The notes: a model not told the origin generated them from the letters alone. A stretch of 64,000 nt of DNA from Bradyrhizobium yuanmingense (GCF_029167105.1 NZ_JARFML010000010.1:186001-250000); one strand, 5' to 3'. Shown: positions 25,572 to 34,549, counted from the first letter of the stretch. Translations and numbers: made by a program.

Positions 25572-26882
25572 ATGCGCGACGATCGGTTTCACGCTTCCAG
25601 GAGAAAGCCAAAGAGGTGGGAATTGCAGCAACGACCTTTGCCTCCGGATCGAGAGAACCCGGAGGCCGGAGACAAGTCTCATGACTTCGGTCCGATCATC
25701 GCTGCATATGGATCCGACGAACTGATGAGATTAGCCGACACATTGGCGATCGGACTGGCCATAGAGATGGAGCCAACAACATGGGAAAGCATCCGGACGG
25801 CCGGCGAGTCGGCGCGACCAGTGGTCCTGAAGATTCCGGCCGTCCCGGCCGGGATTGAGATTGACCCGTCCGGGAGGTTGCGTCCGTTTCGTCAGCACGG
25901 CGTTCCGGTGGGTGAAGAGATCGACAAGCTAATGACATCCGCAGGCTTACAAAGCCGGATGCATGTTCTTACAGCGAGAAGCAGAGATATCGCTCTCGAT
26001 TTGCTCGCGCCACTAGTTCTTCCGGGTCGCTTTCCGTCCAGAACAGAGTTCCGGTCCGTATTCAGATGGGCGCCTCTTATCGAAGGGCTCGCATATGCCT
26101 TGGCAACTCGCTATCTGGCGGCCCTGGAAGACTTGCATGAGTGCGAGAATGTTGAAGCCAATGCCACGTCCAGTGGCGGTGAATGCGGATATTGCGCAAT
26201 GACTCACACCATGGCTCATTTCGTCCTGATGAGCAGCGACGCTCCTGAATATTCGTTGGCTAAAGCGGCCAGATCGTCGACTTCGAACGGGTGGACCCCT
26301 AGCTTGGGATTCACGCGAGCGCGCACGGTATGGTCGGCAGCGGCCGGAGCGAAGTCGGCGATCGCGTTCGGACCGACGGTCTTCGAATGTTATCTACAGG
26401 TGCTGGCCACCGCGCGCCACGCGTTCCGGATTTATGACGCTCTCTTTGGCTTGACTGCTATCGCGCTGAGCCATGATCACGCGCGTGAAGAGGTATTGCA
26501 GGCTGTTACCCATCACGCGCAGATGGTCGGCGACCGATCTGTCGACGACATCGATTGCGTGACACTTGCTTTTCGATCCGCGATCGAAGTGTTGAAATGG
26601 CGCGCCGGCGAACACTCGCCTGTAGCCGCGCTCGATCGCCTTGGCTGGAGCCGTGATCACGAGGGAGACGGCCTTGCTTCGCCGCCGGCCTTCCGTCTCG
26701 ATCCAACCGAGACCGCACCGAATGGCATGATGCTCGGCTTCAGCGCGCTTCCGGCGATCTTGAGAGCCTCCCCGGCCCAGCATTATCCAAGATCGAAAGC
26801 GAGAGTTTATCGGCTTAAGCTCCGTGAAACGGAGATGCTGCATATTGCGAGACGAGCCTGGCTCCTTCATCCCACCGAATAA
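25572..26882 (+). CDS. Uncharacterised protein with an AhpD-like CxYCxxxH motif
   Basis: I do not recognise this 436-residue protein. Seen: a variable N-terminal half, then GLAYALATRYLAALEDLHECENVEANATSSGG leading to ECGYCAMTHTMAHFV. That contains C-G-Y-C-x3-H, the redox motif pattern of AhpD and carboxymuconolactone-decarboxylase-fold proteins, preceded by a glutamate as in that family. A helical part follows with HDHAREEVLQAVTHHAQMVGDRSVDDIDCVTLAFRSAIEVLKWRAG. The start is unclear: ATG 25572 is the first, but TTG 25623 has a better Shine-Dalgarno (AGAGGTGGG). Codon use is less biased than in neighbouring beta-oxidation genes, which may mean recent acquisition. A strong hairpin terminator follows directly. 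Function unknown. Confidence 0.65.
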   Translation: MRDDRFHASRRKPKRWELQQRPLPPDRENPEAGDKSHDFGPIIAAYGSDELMRLADTLAIGLAIEMEPTTWESIRTAGESARPVVLKIPAVPAGIEIDPSGRLRPFRQHGVPVGEEIDKLMTSAGLQSRMHVLTARSRDIALDLLAPLVLPGRFPSRTEFRSVFRWAPLIEGLAYALATRYLAALEDLHECENVEANATSSGGECGYCAMTHTMAHFVLMSSDAPEYSLAKAARSSTSNGWTPSLGFTRARTVWSAAAGAKSAIAFGPTVFECYLQVLATARHAFRIYDALFGLTAIALSHDHAREEVLQAVTHHAQMVGDRSVDDIDCVTLAFRSAIEVLKWRAGEHSPVAALDRLGWSRDHEGDGLASPPAFRLDPTETAPNGMMLGFSALPAILRASPAQHYPRSKARVYRLKLRETEMLHIARRAWLLHPTE

Positions 26883-26889
26883 CACACTG

Positions 26890-26919
26890 AAAAAAACCGG
26901 CCGCCTTCGCGGCCGGTTT
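26890..26919. terminator. Strong bidirectional intrinsic terminator
   Basis: Seen: an 11-bp perfect stem (26894-26904 with 26909-26919) around the tetraloop CTTC, followed by TTT on the plus strand and preceded by seven A, which gives a T7 tract on the minus strand. It lies just after the 25572-26882 stop and about 170 bp beyond the end of the minus-strand Fe-S/SCP2 gene, so it serves both convergent genes. Confidence 0.85.
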
Positions 26920-27001
26920 AAGGAGTCCGAGCCAGATCTCGCCGTCTCCTGGACCGGACCGGGAGGTGCGGCAATAAGACATCGAGATGATGGTTCAGTC
27001 A

Positions 27002-27016
27002 ATTCTAAAAAGGAAC
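27002..27016. promoter_or_regulatory. Degenerate relative of the GTTC-N7-GAAC operator
   Basis: Seen: ATTC-TAAAAAG-GAAC with the same A-rich centre as the intact operators. It lies between convergent genes and lacks a good -35/-10 on either strand, so it may be a relic or chance. Confidence 0.2.
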
Positions 27017-27089
27017 GAAATAGCTCGAACCTCCGGCGAGTAGGCCGAGCCCGACGGGGTCATTACGGGTCCGGCTTGCGACAGTGTTG

Positions 27090-28418
27090 TCATTTCGGGA
27101 AGCAGGCACCGAAGGCCTTCAGGAGTCTAAGAGGACCCTTCAATCGAATCTTTCTCTGCGCGAGCGCCAGGACGACCGAGAGCTGACCATTCAAAGCCTT
27201 CAGCCAAGCGGCTGAGTCCGCCTGAATGCGCAAGTCGGGGGTACCAATGAGGCCGTCGGTAACGGTCAGCTTCTGATTTTTGATAACCACCGTGGCCTCC
27301 TTGGGCTCTTGGCCCGTGAAGACGAAGTGGTAGGTGGCATTCAAGCCCTTAGCCCTATTACGCTGGAAGGTAAGCCCCATTCCGAAGAGAAATGCGCCGA
27401 TACTCGAGGCCCGGGCACTCGAGCGCACAAACCGAAGCGTCTTGTGCGGGAACATCTTCGCGGCGTGACTTGCTGCATCGGAATCCCGGACGACATAGAG
27501 CGGCTCGACTTTGTCCTGCAACGGTTTGACGATCGTTTCCACGTGCGCTTTGCGGTCTGACAAGTAGCCGGCCATGATGTCTTCGCCGGCAGGACAAACC
27601 GCGACGCAATAGGCGGCATTGTAGTTGGGGCCGTACGACAGGCTCTGCCAGCGCTTTACTGTTTCTGCCAGCGGTTGGCGTTCACGGTAGTCCTTGGCGG
27701 ACTTGGCGTCCGCGATGTCCTCGATCCATTGCGCGAATCCGCCCATGAACTGCTGGTAGTTGTGGTTGAGGCAGGAAGAGAAATCGAAATATCCATCCGG
27801 CTTGATCGCGCCGACCGGACAAGCGACGACGCAGAGCCTGCACTCGAAGCAGGGATTGTAGTCGAGTGGCTTCGACGGCGCCTCTATGTCGAGATCGACC
27901 AGCACGGTGCCCAAAAGGATAAAGCTGCCGAATTTGGGATGGATGACGCTGCGATGGATGCCGCGCTTTCCAACGCCAGCAGCTTCGGCAATCAGCTTAT
28001 GCGAGACGACCCATCCCCGTTCCGGGTATTTGTCGAACTCCATGGGGAATGCCATCGGAGGGTTCATCGCCGAGATTCCCATGTCTTGCAGCCGCCGAAC
28101 CAGCTCGCGCGCGATATCGTCGACGTCGTGGGAAATCTTATGGAACTCGTTATTGGACGCCGAACGCGCGGGTGAGCGGATGGGAGCGCGGTTCATCCTG
28201 CTGACGATGCTCACCGCTAATCGCGCCCCCGCGAACGCCCGTCGCGCGTGAACTGCTTCGTCTTTGACGAGAGGGTCGTCCAGGCTGACGATGCCGCAAT
28301 CATCTGCACCGCATTCCATGACCAGCGCCTTCAAAGCGTCGAGGCTAAGGGCTGCAGGCGGTGCCGGAGGGTTGAGCCGTATGCGTTCGGCAATTGGGTG
28401 GTCCTTAAGTCCCGCCAT
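27090..28418 (-). CDS. QueG-like iron-sulfur reductase fused to an SCP2 sterol-carrier domain
   Basis: A 442-residue protein from ATG 28418, chosen for the AAGGAG upstream. Residues 25-185 resemble the cobalamin-binding reductase part of epoxyqueuosine reductase and reductive dehalogenases, with AAGVGKRGIHRSVIHPKFGSFILLGTVLVDL matching the QueG 'AGLGW.GKN..L..P.YGS...LG...TD' segment. A ferredoxin-type segment follows with C190-x2-C193-x2-C196-x3-C200-P, then C216, C271 and C275-P for a second cluster. Residues about 335-442 are an SCP2 lipid-carrier domain (YHFVFTGQEPKEATVVIKN to GQLSVVLALAQRKIRLKG). The combination suggests a reductase acting on a lipid-like or hydrophobic acyl substrate. 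It is divergent from a MarR gene. Substrate unknown. Confidence 0.8.
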   Translation of the reverse strand: MAGLKDHPIAERIRLNPPAPPAALSLDALKALVMECGADDCGIVSLDDPLVKDEAVHARRAFAGARLAVSIVSRMNRAPIRSPARSASNNEFHKISHDVDDIARELVRRLQDMGISAMNPPMAFPMEFDKYPERGWVVSHKLIAEAAGVGKRGIHRSVIHPKFGSFILLGTVLVDLDIEAPSKPLDYNPCFECRLCVVACPVGAIKPDGYFDFSSCLNHNYQQFMGGFAQWIEDIADAKSAKDYRERQPLAETVKRWQSLSYGPNYNAAYCVAVCPAGEDIMAGYLSDRKAHVETIVKPLQDKVEPLYVVRDSDAASHAAKMFPHKTLRFVRSSARASSIGAFLFGMGLTFQRNRAKGLNATYHFVFTGQEPKEATVVIKNQKLTVTDGLIGTPDLRIQADSAAWLKALNGQLSVVLALAQRKIRLKGPLRLLKAFGACFPK

Positions 28419-28483
28419 GCTGGTCTCCTTGATCTGAAGGCTGCATTTGAAGGCTGAGTGCGCCCCGCGCGCGGTGCGTCGGA

Positions 28484-28493
28484 CGTAATTACG
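28484..28493. promoter_or_regulatory. Palindrome CGTAATTACG in the divergent Fe-S/MarR promoter region
   Basis: Seen: a perfect 10-bp palindrome about 65 bp upstream of the Fe-S/SCP2 start and about 130 bp upstream of the likely MarR start. MarR proteins often bind short palindromes in such divergent regions; the link is inference. Confidence 0.3.
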
Positions 28494-28612
28494 GGCATAT
28501 GAGACTATCATGTCGTACAGGTAGGTAAACGGCGATTTCATTGAGGTTCGTTCGGCGATTCGATGCTAAGGGTCTGGAGCACCGATCCAGGCCACCAAGG
28601 GAAACCCTGAAC

Positions 28613-29125
28613 TTGGCACGACGTTCGTTTCCGACGAGTGATTTTCCTCAGAGCTGCACGTGCAGCCAGCTCAGGCGGGCGGCCCGACGCGTATCTCGCT
28701 ATTACGATCTCTGTCTTGCCGGTACCGGGCTTAAATCGACCCAGTACAGCCTGCTGGGCTTCCTGGCCTCGGAAGGCCCAATGACGATGGCCCACCTGGC
28801 GAACATCATGACGATGGATCGCGCGACGGTTGGCCACAATCTTCGGCCGCTGGAGCGGGATGGCTTCCTCGAGATCAGGGTGGGCGAGGAGGATCGGCGG
28901 GTGCGGCAGGTTGCAATCACGGATCGCGGACAGGAGATGCTGTTCGCGGCGCATCCAGCCTGGCAAAAGGCGAGAGCCGGGTTCGAATCGGCGTTCGGAG
29001 TGCGCGAGGCCGGCCATCTCCGCGAGCTCATGAAGCGTGTCATCGATGCGCCGCTGCCGGAAGTTGAATCGGAGCAGACCCGTGCCACCGCTTCGGGGCG
29101 CCGGGGGCGGCGGAAACCTAGGTAG
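28613..29125 (+). CDS. MarR-family transcriptional regulator
   Basis: A winged-helix regulator of about 170 residues. Seen: CTCSQLRRAARRVSRYYDLCLAGTGLKSTQYSLLGFLASEGPMTMAHLANIMTMDRATVGHNLRPLERDGFLEIRVGEEDRRVRQVAIT, containing the full winged HTH and the wing sequence D-R-R. TTG 28613 is chosen because the family normally begins 10-20 residues before the CxC-LRRAAR segment; the frame opens at TTG 28541, and no ATG is in frame upstream. It is divergent from the Fe-S/SCP2 gene and upstream of the IorAB genes, so either may be its target. Start position is uncertain; family is confident. Confidence 0.85.
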   Translation: MARRSFPTSDFPQSCTCSQLRRAARRVSRYYDLCLAGTGLKSTQYSLLGFLASEGPMTMAHLANIMTMDRATVGHNLRPLERDGFLEIRVGEEDRRVRQVAITDRGQEMLFAAHPAWQKARAGFESAFGVREAGHLRELMKRVIDAPLPEVESEQTRATASGRRGRRKPR

Positions 29126-29466
29126 CTCTGATCCGCACGTCCGACGCACGATAGCTCTGCGTCGGTGTTCGCCAAAAGCACGGTCGCTGTATCGGAGAGG
29201 CGGACCGACCGACGAGGGGTCCTGTTGGGACCGAGCCTCGTGCTGAGCACTGCTTCCGAATATCCAGCCGTCGTATGGCTCTGCCGAAACGCGCTTGGCG
29301 GCAATTCAGCGGTAAAGCAAAGCTATTCGATTCTGAATTGGCCGAGGCCTCCGTAACGACCTAATCGTCAAGAATACGTGCCAGGTTCGGCACGTCAGAT
29401 CCGGCCGGCCGCGGCGCTTGGAGAGGCAGGCAGGTGTCGTTGTTCGCAACTACAGGAGCATTCGCA
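29126..29466. other. Intergenic region upstream of the IorA-like gene
   Basis: No credible gene is seen in these 341 bp. The region contains a perfect 7-bp inverted repeat at 29376-29395, about 70 bp before the IorA-like start. Confidence 0.5.
29376..29395. promoter_or_regulatory. Inverted repeat ACGTGCC-N6-GGCACGT
   Basis: Seen: perfect 7-bp arms with a 6-bp spacer, about 70 bp upstream of the iorA-like start. It could be an operator or a transcript hairpin; no T-run follows, so it is not a terminator. The upstream MarR gene is a candidate binder by position. Confidence 0.4.
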
Positions 29467-29925
29467 ATGCAGTTGACCGTCAACAGTAAGCGCTACGATC
29501 TGGATGTCGAACCGGAAATGCCGCTCCTTTGGGTGCTCCGCGACGAGCTTGGTATCTCAGGACCGAAGTACGGTTGCGGGGCGGGCCTTTGCGGCGCATG
29601 CACCGTTCATATCGACGGCGCCGCGGTTCGCTCCTGCTCGATCAGCGCTGGCGAGGTCCGCGGCAGCATCACGACAATCGAGGGCCTGGGGACTCCCGCA
29701 AATCTGCACGTTGTTCAGCAGGCCTGGATCGAGCACCAAGTTGCGCAGTGCGGTTATTGCCAGTCCGGCCAAATGATGACCGCAGCGGCCCTTCTATCGA
29801 AAACCCCCGATCCGTCAGACTCCGAAATCGCTGACGCCATGGACGGAAATCTCTGCCGATGCGGAACTTACACGCGCATCCACAGCGCCGTCAGAACTGC
29901 AGCCCAGATGATGAAGGGAAAATAG
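29467..29925 (+). CDS. iorA: [2Fe-2S] subunit of an IorAB-type molybdenum hydroxylase
   Basis: It is the small electron-transfer subunit of an isoquinoline 1-oxidoreductase-like aldehyde/N-heterocycle oxidoreductase. The protein is 152 residues from ATG 29467, preceded by AGGAG. Seen: plant-type [2Fe-2S] motif [15 protein letters not shown] plus C in RSCSIS, and the second cluster pair CGYCQSGQ and [11 protein letters not shown]. No FAD subunit is present, as in the IorAB class, whose electron acceptor is usually a cytochrome c. It is 1 bp before the large-subunit gene (stop TAG, then GTG), so the two are co-translated. Substrate is not deducible; aldehydes and N-heterocycles are both known for the family. 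Confidence 0.9.
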   Translation: MQLTVNSKRYDLDVEPEMPLLWVLRDELGISGPKYGCGAGLCGACTVHIDGAAVRSCSISAGEVRGSITTIEGLGTPANLHVVQQAWIEHQVAQCGYCQSGQMMTAAALLSKTPDPSDSEIADAMDGNLCRCGTYTRIHSAVRTAAQMMKGK

Positions 29926-29926
29926 C

Positions 29927-32176
29927 GTGGCTAGGCTCAAGACAATTGCAAGACGCACGTTCCTGATCGGCTCCGCTGCGATCGCCGGCGGCGTCGCCTT
30001 CGGCTATTACCGATTGCGCCAGGATCCTCCCAATCCGCTGCTCAAGGACCTCAAGGCGGGCGAAGCCGCGATCACGCCCTACGTCCGCGTCGACGCAAAG
30101 GGCGTTACGCTCATCACTCCGCGCGCCGACAAGGGCCAAGGCTCATATTCCATCCAGGCTCATCTGATTGCCGAAGAACTCGACGTGGATCCGCACAAGG
30201 TTCGCATCGATCCTGGTCCGCCAGATACTGCCTACTTCAACAGCCGGATCATGGACGACAGCTTGCCCTTCGCTACGATCGACGAGGGCATCATGGCTCG
30301 AGGCGCGCGGGGAGGTGGCGAGGTGTTGAGCCGTCTTCTCGGTATGCAGATCACGGGAGGTTCGTCCACCGTACCTGATGGCTATCACAAGCTTCGCATG
30401 GCGGGAGCCGTGGCGCGCGAGACTTTGAAGGAGGCGGCGGCCAGAAGGTCGGGGGTGTCCCGATCGCAATTGAAGACCAAGGACGGTCAGGTCATCTTGC
30501 CCGATGGCAAGTCCGTCACTTACGCGGAGCTGGCCATTGAAGCAGCGCAGCTTGCACCGGTTACCGATGTTGCCCTCCGGTCGGAACAGGAGTGGCGCTA
30601 CATCGGCAAGAAGATGCGCCGGATCGATATCGTCGCCAAGTCTACCGGTACACAACAATATGGGATTGATATTCGTCCGGACCGGGTCGTGTATGCCACT
30701 GTTCGGGCCAACCCCGGCATAGGAGGCACGATCAAGCGATATGATGCCTCCAGCGCGGAAAAGATGAGAGGCGTCAAAAAGATCGTCCCGATCAAAGACG
30801 GTGTGGGCGTCATTGCCGATAACACATGGAGAGCGTTTCAGGCCGCGGCCGCCATCAAGGTTGAATGGAACGATCCTCCTTATCCGGCCGATTCGGCTGG
30901 AATGTGGAAGGTGCTGGAGAATTCATTCTCCAAAGACCTGCTGGACAGCCGGCTTCGCAATGACGGAGACGTCGAGAAGGCCTTGGCCGGCTCATCCAAA
31001 CCGATTGAGGCGGAGTATCGGACTCCATATCTGGCCCACGCTCCGCTCGAGCCCATGAATGCGGTCGTACTCTATACGAAAGAGCGGCTCGACATCTGGA
31101 CGGGAACGCAGATACCGGTTTTCCTCCAGGCGCATGCGGCAAAACTGACCCAGCTGCCAGAAGAGAAGATCCATGTGCATGCTCAGCCGATCGGTGGCAG
31201 CTTCGGAGCACGACTCGACGACACCTATGCGTTGCAGGCGATCGAACTCGCGATGGCCATGGAAGGCGTTCCGGTCAAGATGACCTGGAGCCGTGAAGAG
31301 AACATGGGGCACGACTATCCGCGGCCGATCCAGCTCTCGCGTGCGAGGGGAACGGTTCGCGATGGCATGGTCGAGAGCATGAGCATCGATGTGGCGGGAC
31401 AATCGATGGGAGCCTCCTGGTTCAGCCGCTTGCAGGCGCCCGTTCCTCCCGGTCCCGATGTTTCAAGCGTCAACGGTATTTGGGACCAACCTTTCGCAAT
31501 ACCGAACTTTCGTGTGACAGGTTACAAGGCGAAGGAAATGGTGCCAGTCAGCCCGTGGCGATCCGTCGGAGCGTCCGCCAATGGCTTCCACCATGCTTCC
31601 TTCCTGGACGAGTTGATCCATGCCGCGGGTGCGGATCCGATGGCGGAGCTCATTCGTCTCTGCAATCATGAGCCTTCCAAGAAGATACTGCATACTTTGC
31701 GAGATGTTTCCGCGTGGAAAGGCTCGCGAATCGGCGACCGGCGAGCCCGTGGCGTGGCGCTGGCATTGTCCTTCGGCGTGCCCATGGCCCAAGTCGTCGA
31801 GGTGAGCGACACTCCTCAGGGCATCAAGATCGACAAGGTATATGCCGTTTGCGATGTGGGGCGCATTCTGGACCCCGTCAATTTCGAAGCGCAGGTGCGG
31901 GGTGGGATCATCTGGGCTTTGGGCCATGCCATGAACTGCGAACTCACCTACGAAAACTTTGCGCCGGTCCAGACAAACTTTCACCTGTTCGAAGCCATGA
32001 GATTCCATCAGGTGCCGGAAATCATCGTCAAGGGATTGGAGCTTGGTGGGGAAGTGCGAGGAATTGGTGAACCTCCGGTACCGCCGGCGGCACCGGCTCT
32101 CGCCAATGCGATCTTTGCTCTCACCGGGAAGCGAGTACGCGAACTGCCTCTAAACAAGAGCGTCAATTTCGCTTGA
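29927..32176 (+). CDS. iorB: Molybdopterin-binding large subunit of an IorAB-type oxidoreductase
   Basis: It is the catalytic xanthine-oxidase-family subunit, carrying molybdopterin cytosine dinucleotide. The protein is 749 residues with GTG start at 29927. Seen: a Tat signal near the N-terminus (RRTFLIGSAAIAGG), indicating periplasmic or membrane-facing location of the folded complex. The molybdenum cofactor motifs include GGSFGARLDD, PVSPWRSVGASANGFHHASFLDELIHAAG and the C-terminal GEVRGIGEPPVPPAAPALANAIFALTGKRVRELP with the catalytic Glu region GIGEP. No cytochrome c or XdhC-type maturation gene is adjacent, so both must come from elsewhere. Confidence 0.92.
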   Translation: MARLKTIARRTFLIGSAAIAGGVAFGYYRLRQDPPNPLLKDLKAGEAAITPYVRVDAKGVTLITPRADKGQGSYSIQAHLIAEELDVDPHKVRIDPGPPDTAYFNSRIMDDSLPFATIDEGIMARGARGGGEVLSRLLGMQITGGSSTVPDGYHKLRMAGAVARETLKEAAARRSGVSRSQLKTKDGQVILPDGKSVTYAELAIEAAQLAPVTDVALRSEQEWRYIGKKMRRIDIVAKSTGTQQYGIDIRPDRVVYATVRANPGIGGTIKRYDASSAEKMRGVKKIVPIKDGVGVIADNTWRAFQAAAAIKVEWNDPPYPADSAGMWKVLENSFSKDLLDSRLRNDGDVEKALAGSSKPIEAEYRTPYLAHAPLEPMNAVVLYTKERLDIWTGTQIPVFLQAHAAKLTQLPEEKIHVHAQPIGGSFGARLDDTYALQAIELAMAMEGVPVKMTWSREENMGHDYPRPIQLSRARGTVRDGMVESMSIDVAGQSMGASWFSRLQAPVPPGPDVSSVNGIWDQPFAIPNFRVTGYKAKEMVPVSPWRSVGASANGFHHASFLDELIHAAGADPMAELIRLCNHEPSKKILHTLRDVSAWKGSRIGDRRARGVALALSFGVPMAQVVEVSDTPQGIKIDKVYAVCDVGRILDPVNFEAQVRGGIIWALGHAMNCELTYENFAPVQTNFHLFEAMRFHQVPEIIVKGLELGGEVRGIGEPPVPPAAPALANAIFALTGKRVRELPLNKSVNFA

Positions 32177-32312
32177 TGAGTCGATAATCTCGTACGCGAC
32201 GGCCGCTTGGCCGGCCGTCGCTTCGACGACTGTTCCGAGGCGCCATCTGGTGGGACGCCAGCTGCGCCGCCAATTCCGCGGCGCTCCAGGCCGGCTACTG
32301 GCGCTTAGACTT

Positions 32313-33509
32313 TCAATTGCTACGGCGCTCCACCGCAATCGCAGTGGCTTCTCCGCCGCCGATACAGAGCGACGCAACCCCGCGCTTGAGGTTGTTCGCC
32401 TCGAGCGCATGCAGCAGCGTCACGATCAGCCGCGCACCTGTGGCGCCGATGGGATGGCCCAGCGCGCAGGCGCCGCCGTGGATGTTCAGCTTCTCCCTGG
32501 GAATGCCGAGATCGCGCTGCGCCGCCATCGCCACCACGGCGAAGGCCTCGTTGATCTCGAACAGGTCGACGTCGGAGGCAGCCCAGCCGACTTTGTCCAG
32601 CAGCTTGCGGATCGCCGGGATCGGCGCCGTGGTGAACCATTGCGGCTCCTGGCTGTGGGTGGCGTGGCCCTTGATCTCGGCGAGGATTGGCAATCCGCTC
32701 CGATCGGCCAGCGAGCGCTTCGTCAGCACCAGCGCAGCGGCGCCGTCGGCATTGGCGGAGGAGGCGGCCGGCGTGATGGTGCCGTTAGCGCGGAACGCTG
32801 GCTTCAATCCGGGAATCTTGGCCGGATCGACTTTCAGCGGATGCTCGTCATTGGCGATGATGCGGGGACCTGCTTTCTCGGTCAGCGTGATCGGCGCGAT
32901 CTCGGCCTTGAACGCGCCGCCTTCGACCGCCTTGCGCGCGCGACTGAGCGTCTCCATCGCATAGGCGTCCTGGTCCTTGCGGGTGAATTGATAGGCTTCC
33001 GCGGTCGCTTCGCCGAAATCGCCCATGGAACGGCCGGTCTCATAGGCGTCCTCCAGCCCGTCCATCATCATGTGGTCGATGATGCGGTCATGGCCGGCGC
33101 GATAGCCGCCGCGCGCCTTGGCGAGCAGGTAGGGCGCGTTGCTCATGCTCTCCATGCCGCCGGAGACGACGATGTTGGCCGAGCCGGCGCGGATGATGTC
33201 GTGCGCCAGCATGGTCGCCTTCATGCCGGAACCGCAGACCTTGTTGACGGTGGTGGCGCCGGTCGCATCGGGCAGACCGGCGCTCCGCGCTGCCTGCCGC
33301 GCCGGCGCCTGGCCTTGGCCTGCCGGCAGCACGCAGCCCATGAAGACCTCGTCGACCTTCTCGGGCGCAAGTTTTGCGCGCTCCAGCGCCGCACCGATCA
33401 CGTGCGAGCCGAGCTTGTGGGCCGGGAGCGGCGACAATTCGCCCATGAAGCGGCCGAGCGGGGTGCGGGCGGCGGAGACGATGACGACGGGATCGGCGGC
33501 TTCGGCCAT
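32313..33509 (-). CDS. Acetyl-CoA C-acetyltransferase (thiolase)
   Basis: A 398-residue biosynthetic/degradative thiolase. Seen: nucleophile C92 in NKVCGSGMKATM, FEINEAFAV, the GHPIGATGAR histidine motif and the C-terminal SLCIGGGEATAI cysteine. The ATG follows AGGAG on the coding strand. Third-position GC is very high compared with neighbouring genes, suggesting a highly expressed core-type gene. It lies convergent to iorB and divergent from the enoyl-CoA hydratase. The palindrome CATCATATGATG (33546-33557) is 36 bp upstream of its start. It resembles the AtoB/PhaA type more than the FadA type. Confidence 0.92.
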   Translation of the reverse strand: MAEAADPVVIVSAARTPLGRFMGELSPLPAHKLGSHVIGAALERAKLAPEKVDEVFMGCVLPAGQGQAPARQAARSAGLPDATGATTVNKVCGSGMKATMLAHDIIRAGSANIVVSGGMESMSNAPYLLAKARGGYRAGHDRIIDHMMMDGLEDAYETGRSMGDFGEATAEAYQFTRKDQDAYAMETLSRARKAVEGGAFKAEIAPITLTEKAGPRIIANDEHPLKVDPAKIPGLKPAFRANGTITPAASSANADGAAALVLTKRSLADRSGLPILAEIKGHATHSQEPQWFTTAPIPAIRKLLDKVGWAASDVDLFEINEAFAVVAMAAQRDLGIPREKLNIHGGACALGHPIGATGARLIVTLLHALEANNLKRGVASLCIGGGEATAIAVERRSN

Positions 33510-33545
33510 GATGAGGCTCCTCGCTGTTCAATGTTGGCTGACGGT

Positions 33546-33557
33546 CATCATATGATG
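33546..33557. promoter_or_regulatory. Perfect 12-bp palindrome CATCATATGATG
   Basis: Seen: located 36 bp upstream of the thiolase start on the minus strand, in the region expected for its promoter. It is a candidate operator; the regulator is not identifiable. Confidence 0.35.
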
Positions 33558-33757
33558 TATTGATCCGATTGCAATGCACCCTCGGCGCATTCAAAACTTC
33601 CTGGCGCTGCACGCGCCCCCCGCGGCGGTGGCATTCACCTTTGAATAGGGGCGGCACAAGATTGTTGTAGCCAGCTTGCGAAGCGCGCTGTCAACTCGCA
33701 AGAAAGAAAGCGGGCTTTGGCGACGCGGTCGCTATTTGGCGTGTCCGGAGGATACAA

Positions 33758-34549
33758 ATGAGCGATCAGAAGGCCCCGGCTGGCCGGATCCGCACGGAAG
33801 TTCACGGTCGAATCCTCAAGATCGTCATCGACAATCCAGCGAAGAAAAACTCGTTCACACCCGCCATGATGGTGGAGATGTCGAATGCCGTGACGCTTCT
33901 GGACCGCAACGACGATTATTGGGCGGGCGTCGTTTGCGCAGAAGGAACGGACTTCACGTCAGGTCTCGACATGCCCAAATTCTTCGGTCCGAACGCCGAG
34001 AAAATCGATATCTCTCCGAGCAACATCGATGCATTTGCGCTCAAGGGACGATGCCGCAAGCCGATCGTGACGGCAGTGCAGGGCATCGTCTTTACGATCG
34101 GAATCGAAATGATGCTTGCCGGAGATATCGTTGTCGCCGCTTCGGACAGTAGGTTCTGCCAGATGGAGGCAAAGCGAGGAATTGCGCCTCTCGGCGGCGC
34201 TCACTTCCGATTCCTGACGCGCGCAGGTTGGGGTGACGCCATGTATCACCTTTTCCTCTGCGACGAGTTCGATGCTGAGCGAGCTCACGCGATTGGCCTC
34301 GTGCAGGAGGTGGTCAAGCCCGGAAGCCAGATCGATCGGGCGATGGAGCTGGCGCAGACGATCGTCAAAAATGCACCGCTTGGAATACAGGTCACAAAGC
34401 AAGCCGCGCTGAAATATATCGAAGCGGCCGAGCGAGATGCGATCGACTACATACCGAAAATCAAGGGCCGCGTCCTCGGTAGCGAGGATATGATGGAAGG
34501 CATCCAATCCTTCATCGAACGTCGTCCAGCCGTTTTCCGCGGAAAATAA
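33758..34549 (+). CDS. Enoyl-CoA hydratase/isomerase (crotonase family)
   Basis: A 263-residue single-domain crotonase. Seen: the segment GTDFTSGLDMPKFF (oxyanion hole 1 region) and CRKPIVTAVQGIVFTIGIEMMLAGDIVVAA. The usual G-G of the second oxyanion loop is replaced by T-I-G-I, and one catalytic glutamate position reads CQMEAKRGIAPLGG. So it is a divergent member, possibly a dehydratase, isomerase or hydratase-lyase. The ATG follows GGAGGA. It is 55 bp upstream of the haloalkane-dehalogenase-like gene on the same strand. With feruloyl-CoA synthase 2.6 kb downstream a feruloyl-CoA hydratase-lyase role is conceivable, but nothing in the sequence proves it. Confidence 0.85.
   Translation: MSDQKAPAGRIRTEVHGRILKIVIDNPAKKNSFTPAMMVEMSNAVTLLDRNDDYWAGVVCAEGTDFTSGLDMPKFFGPNAEKIDISPSNIDAFALKGRCRKPIVTAVQGIVFTIGIEMMLAGDIVVAASDSRFCQMEAKRGIAPLGGAHFRFLTRAGWGDAMYHLFLCDEFDAERAHAIGLVQEVVKPGSQIDRAMELAQTIVKNAPLGIQVTKQAALKYIEAAERDAIDYIPKIKGRVLGSEDMMEGIQSFIERRPAVFRGK

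Noticed and set aside
26394..27002. 200-codon minus-strand frame running through the terminator hairpin
   Set aside because: It crosses the strong terminator and is antisense to the 25572-26882 gene; its product is not recognisable.
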